Below, one piece after another: positions 59,092 to 64,000 of a stretch of 64,000 nucleotides of DNA (position 1 is the first letter of the stretch; each line of letters opens with the position of its first letter). Origin of the DNA: CATOSD01 sp034422735 (lineage in GTDB: Bacteria > Chloroflexota > Dehalococcoidia > Lucifugimonadales > CATOSD01); the NCBI GenBank assembly GCA_034422735.1, contig DAOUJL010000082.1:6507-70506 (forward strand), read 5' to 3'. The notes below the pieces were generated by a model. It was not told the DNA's origin and searched no databases. It saw only the letters and a program-made list of their open reading frames with translations. The position numbers and the translations under genes are program-made.

Positions 59092-60494
59092 TTCGGTGGT
59101 TGGCCTCCGGCCAAGTCGGAGTGGAACGCGTCGCTCCAGCTGTTCTCGGTGTGCTGGCGGACTACGCGGGCGAGCGAGGTCCATCGCTCGCGGCGCTCGG
59201 CGGCCGGCATCCGCAGAGCGCGGTAGGTGGCCTCGGCGGTGCCGTCCACGTCGTACGGGTTGACTATGATTGCGTCGGTCATGGAGCTGGCGGCGCCGCA
59301 GAACTTGGAGAGCAGCAGTACGCCCGGGGTGTCTCCCTGCGAGGCCACGAACTCCTTGGCCACGAGGTTCAGGCCATCCCGCAGTGGTGTAACCATGCAC
59401 ACGTCGGCTAGCGAGTAGAAACACGCCAGTTCGTCCTGTGGATAGGACCGGTACAGGTAGCGAATGGGCGTCCAGTCCGCCTCGGAAAACCGGCCGTTTA
59501 TCTGGCCGACCAGCTTATCGACCTCCTCCTTTTCGCTGATGTACTCGGGCACGCGCGTCCGCGAGGGCGACGAAATCTGCACCAGGCTCACTTTGCCGCG
59601 CACGGCCGGGCGGTGTTCGAGCAAACGCCGGAACGCCCGGAGACGGTCGGGGATGCCCTTGGTGTAATCCAGCCTGTCCACGCCGAGTATGAGCTGGTAC
59701 TCGGGCGACAGGGGCAGCGAGAGTTGCCTGGTGAGGGCCTCTATCTTCCCGGCCGGCGGCTCGCCGAACACGTTTACGTCTATGCCGACGTTGTAGGTCT
59801 CCAGTCGAGTGGTCCCCTCTTCGCCGGAGTAGACCCAATCGTTTACTGTGCCGTCCAGTTCCTGCTCGAGGGTATCGGCCAGGTTGCGGCGGTAGCGCTC
59901 GGTGTGCACGCCCACGAGGTCGTAGCTCATCATGCCCCTGAGTATGGACGGCGACCAGGGCAGTATGGAGAAGATGTCCGGCGACGGAAACGGCACGTGA
60001 AGGAAGAAGCCTATCTTGCCGCGCCAACCCAGCTCGCGGAGTTCCTCTCCGACGTTGAACACGTGGTAGTCGTTGACCAGTACCAGGTCGCCCTCCCGCA
60101 GCATCGGGTGCAGCGCCTCGGCGTAGCGGCGATTGATGCGGCGGTAGGCGCTGTAGGTGTCGCGGCGGATGACTACGTGCTCGGTGAAGCTGTGCAGCAG
60201 CGGCCACAGGGTGCGGTTGGCGAAGCCGGTGTAGAAGAGGCTGACGTCGTTGGAGGAGAGGTCGAGCGTGGCGAGCTCGATGTTGCCGAGCCTGGTGATG
60301 TGCGGGGTGGTCTGCGGCCCGCCCGGGGCGCTTTTGCCGCTCCAGCCCAGCCACAGACCGCCCAGTTCTTCCATTGAGGGTCTGACGGCGCTGACCAGTC
60401 CGCCCACCGGCACGGAGCGTCCCTCTTCGGGGGATACCTCGGACGGGGAGGGGACGCGATTGGAGACGACGACCAGCCGGGAGTTGTGCGCCAT
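59088..60494 (-). CDS. otsA: trehalose-6-phosphate synthase
   Basis: Forms trehalose 6-phosphate from UDP-glucose and glucose 6-phosphate. A 468-residue GT20 enzyme with LVVVSNRVP, GLWLGWSGKSA, LVNDYHVFNVGEELR, FFLHVPFPSPDIFSILPWSPSILRGMMSYDLVGVHTERY, VDRLDYTKGIPDRLRAFRRLLE and VTPLRDGLNLVAKEFVASQ. OtsB is not found nearby. Coupled to gdhA. Trehalose synthesis with glutamate metabolism suggests osmotic adaptation, which is an inference. Confidence 0.95.
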   Translation of the reverse strand: MAHNSRLVVVSNRVPSPSEVSPEEGRSVPVGGLVSAVRPSMEELGGLWLGWSGKSAPGGPQTTPHITRLGNIELATLDLSSNDVSLFYTGFANRTLWPLLHSFTEHVVIRRDTYSAYRRINRRYAEALHPMLREGDLVLVNDYHVFNVGEELRELGWRGKIGFFLHVPFPSPDIFSILPWSPSILRGMMSYDLVGVHTERYRRNLADTLEQELDGTVNDWVYSGEEGTTRLETYNVGIDVNVFGEPPAGKIEALTRQLSLPLSPEYQLILGVDRLDYTKGIPDRLRAFRRLLEHRPAVRGKVSLVQISSPSRTRVPEYISEKEEVDKLVGQINGRFSEADWTPIRYLYRSYPQDELACFYSLADVCMVTPLRDGLNLVAKEFVASQGDTPGVLLLSKFCGAASSMTDAIIVNPYDVDGTAEATYRALRMPAAERRERWTSLARVVRQHTENSWSDAFHSDLAGGQPPK

Positions 60495-60636
60495 ATCGCT
60501 GCCCTAACGCGGACTGAAAAGGCGGATAGGGCGACGGCGCAAACGGGGCCCCGCAAGCCCAGAAGCGCGGTGTCCCCCTGCGGGCTATCTTACTTGCCGC
60601 GCGGAAGGGGTGTCAAACGAGGGACGGGGCGCGCCA

Positions 60637-60682
60637 TCACCCCCATCCTAACCTTCCCCCTCGGACGGGGGAAGGGACTTTG
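60637..60682. repeat. dispersed palindromic repeat copy
   Basis: ACCCCCATCCTAACCTTCCC then CCTCGGACGGGGGAAGGGAC, same orientation as the copies at 54676 and 57745. Confidence 0.85.
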
Positions 60683-60739
60683 CGGTTGGCGGCGGCGGAT
60701 AACCTTGCAATTCTGGCGCTGGAGTCCATAATTACAGGG

Positions 60740-61906
60740 ATGATTGCCCGTCGCGCCGAGAGCCGCCTGCTACGACTGCTCGCCGAGTTTCCCGCGGTCG
60801 CGCTGCTGGGAGCGCGCCAGGTCGGGAAGACGACGCTCGCCCTGGACGTCGGCGAGGCCAGGAATGCCGTTTATCTGGACCTGGAGTCGCCCGCGGACCG
60901 CACGCGGCTCTCCGATCCCGAGCTGTACCTGACCGATCTAGAGGACCGGCTGGTCATCCTCGACGAGGTGCAGCGGCTGCCGGGGCTGTTTCAGAGCCTG
61001 CGCGGGCTGATAGACAGCGGGCGGCGGCGCGGGCGGCGGTCCGGGCGGTTTCTGCTGCTGGGGTCGGCATCGCTGGACCTGCTGCAACAGTCGGGCGAGA
61101 GTCTGGCCGGACGGATCGCGTACCTGGAGCTGAACCCGTTCGACGCGCTGGAGGTCGGTTCGGGCGATCTGAGCAGGCTGTGGGAGCGTGGCGGTTTCCC
61201 GGACAGCTTCCTCGCCAGGGACGACGCCGGCAGCCTGACGTGGCGGCAGAACTTCGTCAGGACCTACCTCGAAAGAGACATTCCCCAGTTGGGCCCGCGC
61301 ATTCCCGCCGAGACTCTCAGGCGATTCTGGGTGATGCTCGCCCACTCGCAGGGAGGGATGCTGAACGCGGCGGCACTGGCGCGCGGTCTCGGCGTCGACG
61401 GCAAGACGGTCGCTCGCTACCTGGACCTGATGGTGGACCTGCTGCTGGTGCGGCGGCTGACGCCGTGGCGCGCCAACGTCGGTAAGCGCCTGGTGAAGTC
61501 GCCGAAGGTCTACATCCGAGACAGCGGCATCGTTCACGCGCTGCTCGGCCTCGGGTCTGGCGACGATGTTCTCGGCCATCCCGTCGTTGGGGGTAGCTGG
61601 GAGGGATTCGTCATCGAAAATCTGTTGGCGGTCGCGCCGGACGGAGCGGAGGCGAGTTTCTATCGCTCGGCGAGCGGCGCGGAGATCGACCTGGTGCTCG
61701 GACTGCCGGGCCGCGGCGCGTGGGCGATAGAGGTGAAGCGCAGCCTCAGTCCGCGTCCGAGCAGGGGCTTTCACAGCGCGTGCGAGGACGTTCGCCCGGA
61801 GCGCAAGTTCGTCGTGTATCCGGGGGACGAGCGCTACAGGCTGGCCCGCGACGTCGAGGCTACGCCGCTGCCCGCGCTGGCCCGGGACTTGGCGTCGTCG
61901 AGCTGA
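60740..61906 (+). CDS. AAA ATPase with DUF4143 domain
   Basis: A 388-residue protein of the archaeal-type ATPase/DUF4143 group. N-terminal P-loop ALLGARQVGKTTLAL (about residues 20-34), Walker B RLVILDEVQRLPGLFQSLRGLID, sensor FLLLGSASLDLL; C-terminal DUF4143 with winged-helix part (GGMLNAAALARGLGVDGKTVARYLDLMVDLLLVRRL) and a nuclease-like fold (GWSWEGFVIENLL-like, ASFYRSASGAEIDLVL, AIEVKRS). The latter has the PD-(D/E)xK pattern. Function is not established; these genes are often mobile. A remnant of a second copy lies at 62416-62526. Confidence 0.85.
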   Translation: MIARRAESRLLRLLAEFPAVALLGARQVGKTTLALDVGEARNAVYLDLESPADRTRLSDPELYLTDLEDRLVILDEVQRLPGLFQSLRGLIDSGRRRGRRSGRFLLLGSASLDLLQQSGESLAGRIAYLELNPFDALEVGSGDLSRLWERGGFPDSFLARDDAGSLTWRQNFVRTYLERDIPQLGPRIPAETLRRFWVMLAHSQGGMLNAAALARGLGVDGKTVARYLDLMVDLLLVRRLTPWRANVGKRLVKSPKVYIRDSGIVHALLGLGSGDDVLGHPVVGGSWEGFVIENLLAVAPDGAEASFYRSASGAEIDLVLGLPGRGAWAIEVKRSLSPRPSRGFHSACEDVRPERKFVVYPGDERYRLARDVEATPLPALARDLASSS

Positions 61907-61946
61907 GAGGCGTCAGACGATGGCGGGCGGCGCGGGCGGAACTTCG

Positions 61947-62173
61947 GAAGAAATGCCCCATTTTGCTCCATTCCGCACTTTTCGTAGCTGAGAGGCTGGT
62001 AGATTCTGTGTCCCCCAGATGTCCTGCCGTGTCCGAAACTGCGCAATTCTGTACCGGAATTGGGTGGAAATGGGACAGGTCGGCGGAGGTCCCTGCGGGG
62101 TCGGTGATCGATTGTAAAGGTTCAACTGCCGGTGCAGTGGAGCTATAATAGCACGGATGTGCGGAGGGTGCAA
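61947..62173 (-). ncRNA. candidate transcribed element, copy C (promoter + conserved segment)
   Basis: On the minus strand: TTGCAC (62173-62168), 17-bp spacer ending GCACATCCGTGC, TATTAT (62150-62145), small hairpin ACTGC / GCAGT shortly after, and the conserved segment at 61992-61947 (CAGCTACG to the T-rich end). No gene follows in this direction: it runs antisense into the DUF4143 gene end, which favours a free-standing RNA for this copy. Confidence 0.45.
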
Positions 62174-62415
62174 GTGGGGGTCGGAGAAATCGCCCAGGGC
62201 GATCGCGTACAACTGCGCAGTCGTTGGAGCTGACACAAAACAGGTACGGCATTGGGCATCTGCCAGACAGCCCCGGGTGACTCGCATGGCACTGACATGG
62301 CACTGACGATACTTGATGGGGCGGTTTTGGGGCGGAATTTCGGGCTTCAGGGGTGAGAACCCACGGATTTGGCCCGCGTCCAAACAGGGCCATTCAAAAC
62401 CTGCTTTAGGACGTT

Positions 62416-62526
62416 CATCTAGAGCGCAAGTTCGTCGTCTATCCCGGCGACGAGCGCTACAGGTTGGCCCACGGCGTCGTGGTGGCACTGCTGCCCCCGC
62501 TAGCGGGCGAGGTGGGGGCAGGGTGA
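62416..62526 (+). pseudogene. remnant of a second DUF4143 ATPase gene (3' end only)
   Basis: 37 codons, LERKFVVYPGDERYRLAHGV, closely matching PERKFVVYPGDERYRLARDV at the end of the intact gene at 60740-61906, then VVALLPPLAGEVGAG and TGA. Nothing upstream continues the similarity, so only the tail survives. Confidence 0.8.
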
Positions 62527-62612
62527 TGGGTGGTCGTTCACCGAATGCAAGGTTGGAAACCGGGTGTGGGAGGCTACGATAGGGCAGTCCTGTGTGAGCA
62601 GGCGGGAGCCCT

Positions 62613-63818
62613 TTAGCTCTGTTCGGTAGACAATTGCGTCGCCTGACGGCTAGCCAGCCACTCTTCGGCGACGAAGTATCCACGGGAATCTTCTAGGACG
62701 CATAGCAGACTTCCCCTAGGAATCATCCCTTCAACTTCGGCAAGGAAGACTTCAATGAGTTCTGTCAGAGGCAACAGTAGCAGTCTTTGGTCGCCTCGGT
62801 CCGCCAGTTCAGTGGCGTTTCCAATGGCCACATCGTGAAATCCAGGACGTCCCACCGTGACGAAGTTGTCGGCCTGTCCACTGTATCCGACGCTTCCAAG
62901 AACTTCCTTAGCTTTCGCCCAACTGATGGGCTTTGTATCCGACCTGCTTGCTGTTACTTGAACAACCACGGTGCCATTACGCCCATCCACCTCCAAGTCT
63001 GGTTGTCCAGTAGGCTGATTCCCAAAGCGCTGAGCTCTGATGTCAACCCACTGCGCATTAAGAAGTTGCTCCAAAGCTACTTCGAAATCGTCGCCCCCTG
63101 TGTCGTAGCACCTTTCGACCAGAGGCCGCAGCCCGGTCAACTGATCTGCCCTGATGGCATGGCCGAAACGTCTGTTAAGAATTGAATCGTTTATGCGACC
63201 CAGAATAGTTTCCTGCAATGCCTTTGCTCTCTGTGGGGACAATATCCCAACAAAGTCGTTTAGGGTAGCGTCCAAGATCTTGTCGGGCGTATCCAGCACT
63301 CTCCCCGTGGAGTTGTTGACCAGCAGATTTAGCTCCGGCCTATTCAAGACTCCAAGCTCGGCTATCGGCACAACTTTGCTTGGCAGTCCAAATCTGCAAC
63401 GCCCCGCCAAGTCCTCAAGCTTCTCCGAAATGGCTTCGCCATTGGGCACCACACCAGGGACCCCCACAATCCGGGATGCAGTGTTCAAGACCCATGCCGC
63501 AGTTTCCCCAATGCTTCGGACGTGGCCCGACCCAAGTTCATACTGACCAGGATACTTGCTGATGATATGGGATGTGGACTTGCCATCGACCCAGTCGCCA
63601 AGTACCCCCGAACGTTGCTCAGCATCGTATGGACGAAGCCGTTCAAATTCCTCCAATTGGCAGAGAAATGGCAACAGGGAGTCGACGCTCTTGTCCATCT
63701 CTACCAACCCCTTCAAGGCCTCGATAAGTTTGTAGAAACTGGTGAGCGACATGCCAGAGTGGGATGCGACGGAACCAAGGCCCGTAAGGGAGAGTCCGTT
63801 TGAGTATCTGCGTGTCAA
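62613..63818 (-). CDS. unknown accessory protein with possible nuclease-like C-terminus
   Basis: A 401-residue protein from TTG at 63818, GC clearly below neighbours. The N-terminus (LTRRYSNGLSLTGLGSVASHSGMSLTSFYKLIEALKGL) looks like a helix-turn-helix. Residues about 275-345 (GQPDLEVDGRNGTVVVQVTASRSD, then FVTVGRPGFHDVAIGNA) resemble the beta core of PD-(D/E)xK nucleases, but Thr takes the place of the catalytic Lys. No good ribosome-binding site precedes the TTG and an in-frame TGA is 9 codons upstream, so the gene may have lost its true 5' end. Not recognised. Confidence 0.6.
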   Translation of the reverse strand: MTRRYSNGLSLTGLGSVASHSGMSLTSFYKLIEALKGLVEMDKSVDSLLPFLCQLEEFERLRPYDAEQRSGVLGDWVDGKSTSHIISKYPGQYELGSGHVRSIGETAAWVLNTASRIVGVPGVVPNGEAISEKLEDLAGRCRFGLPSKVVPIAELGVLNRPELNLLVNNSTGRVLDTPDKILDATLNDFVGILSPQRAKALQETILGRINDSILNRRFGHAIRADQLTGLRPLVERCYDTGGDDFEVALEQLLNAQWVDIRAQRFGNQPTGQPDLEVDGRNGTVVVQVTASRSDTKPISWAKAKEVLGSVGYSGQADNFVTVGRPGFHDVAIGNATELADRGDQRLLLLPLTELIEVFLAEVEGMIPRGSLLCVLEDSRGYFVAEEWLASRQATQLSTEQS

Positions 63819-63923
63819 CTCATTGGCTTCTAAGTAACTATCTCAAAATCCTAACCCACAGATGCATAGAGTGGATTCAGGGACGATATGTAAGGTTTCT
63901 CCAACAGGACCGGGAGGAACCGC

Positions 63924-64000
63924 ATGACGCAACAAGATACGTTAGGGACCATTTGGGAAGTGCCGGACGAGCTTTGGGAAATCATCGAGCCTATCATCCT
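63924..64000 (+). mobile_element. start of an IS5-type transposase gene (cut by window edge)
   Basis: ATG with GGGAGG at 63912-63917, then TQQDTLGTIWEVPDELWEII followed by EPIIL. The D-E-L-W-x-x-I-E-P-I pattern is the start of IS5-like (DUF4096-type) transposases. Only the first 25 codons are visible and the left inverted repeat was not identified with certainty. Confidence 0.65.

Larger units (their letters stand above)
61907..62612. other. 706-bp intergenic region with element copy C and a gene remnant
   Basis: No intact gene. It contains copy C of the promoter plus 47-bp element (61947-62173, minus), a short direct repeat of CATGGCACTGA at about 62285-62310, and a remnant of a DUF4143 gene end (62416-62526). 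Confidence 0.6.

Overview
The window is a dense, high-GC chromosomal segment of a bacterium. The conserved block rpsB-tsf-pyrH-frr-uppS-cdsA-dxr-rseP-ispG-proS, an MEP isoprenoid pathway, a FabL-type enoyl reductase, frequent GTG and TTG starts, duplicated DSD1-like and amidohydrolase families and no visible outer-membrane genes suggest an uncultivated Chloroflexota, for example a Dehalococcoidia or SAR202-like lineage. That placement is an inference and no marker gene was compared. No rRNA, tRNA or CRISPR array was recognised.

Layout. 0-7 kb: the 3' end of dnaE, a DUF2007-like gene, then a minus-strand moxR / DUF58 / TgpA-like / ogt operon. 7-11 kb: a two-domain rhodanese with an in-frame TGA at its catalytic position, an intergenic stretch with repeated elements, and a lower-GC Septu-like ATPase + HNH pair. 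11-17 kb: two DSD1-like genes (one without the PLP lysine), an amidohydrolase, tsaD and a zinc alcohol dehydrogenase. 17-28 kb: the housekeeping operon from rpsB to proS. 28-37 kb: a secreted nuclease, an alkyltransferase-like protein, flavin enzymes, homocysteine methyltransferase, a CoA-transferase broken by an amber codon, enoyl-CoA hydratase, nhaA and an MFS exporter. 37-42 kb: a metal and redox region with a Fur/Zur-family regulator, a giant zinc-binding lipoprotein carrying an AztD-like propeller, and two neighbouring selenoprotein genes. 42-50 kb: a methyltransferase, a large membrane protein, an IscA-like protein, YgfZ and a fatty-acid module (HadA-like, MaoC, plsX, fabG, fabL). 50-64 kb: a SelA-like PLP enzyme, two paralogous amidohydrolases, a MoeB/ThiF protein, LLM oxidoreductase, ABC ATPase, glutamate dehydrogenase, otsA, a DUF4143 ATPase and an accessory end with an unknown gene and the start of a transposase.

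The strongest discovery is three genes in which TGA sits where a redox-active cysteine is expected, each followed at 17-22 nt by a hairpin with a G-starting loop, as in bacterial SECIS elements: a rhodanese (7043-7867), a C-terminal-Sec glutaredoxin-like protein (40711-40938) and a TlpA-like redoxin (40999-41709). TGA ends many other genes here, so this is recoding and not a changed genetic code. No selA, selB, selC or selD was recognised in the window.

Other points of interest are the zinc-binding protein/propeller fusion with two matching palindromes at the regulator and lipoprotein starts; three intergenic elements sharing a promoter with a GCAC-N4-GTGC palindrome in its spacer and a conserved 47-bp segment downstream; and a dispersed palindromic repeat whose edge supplies the ribosome-binding site of three genes.
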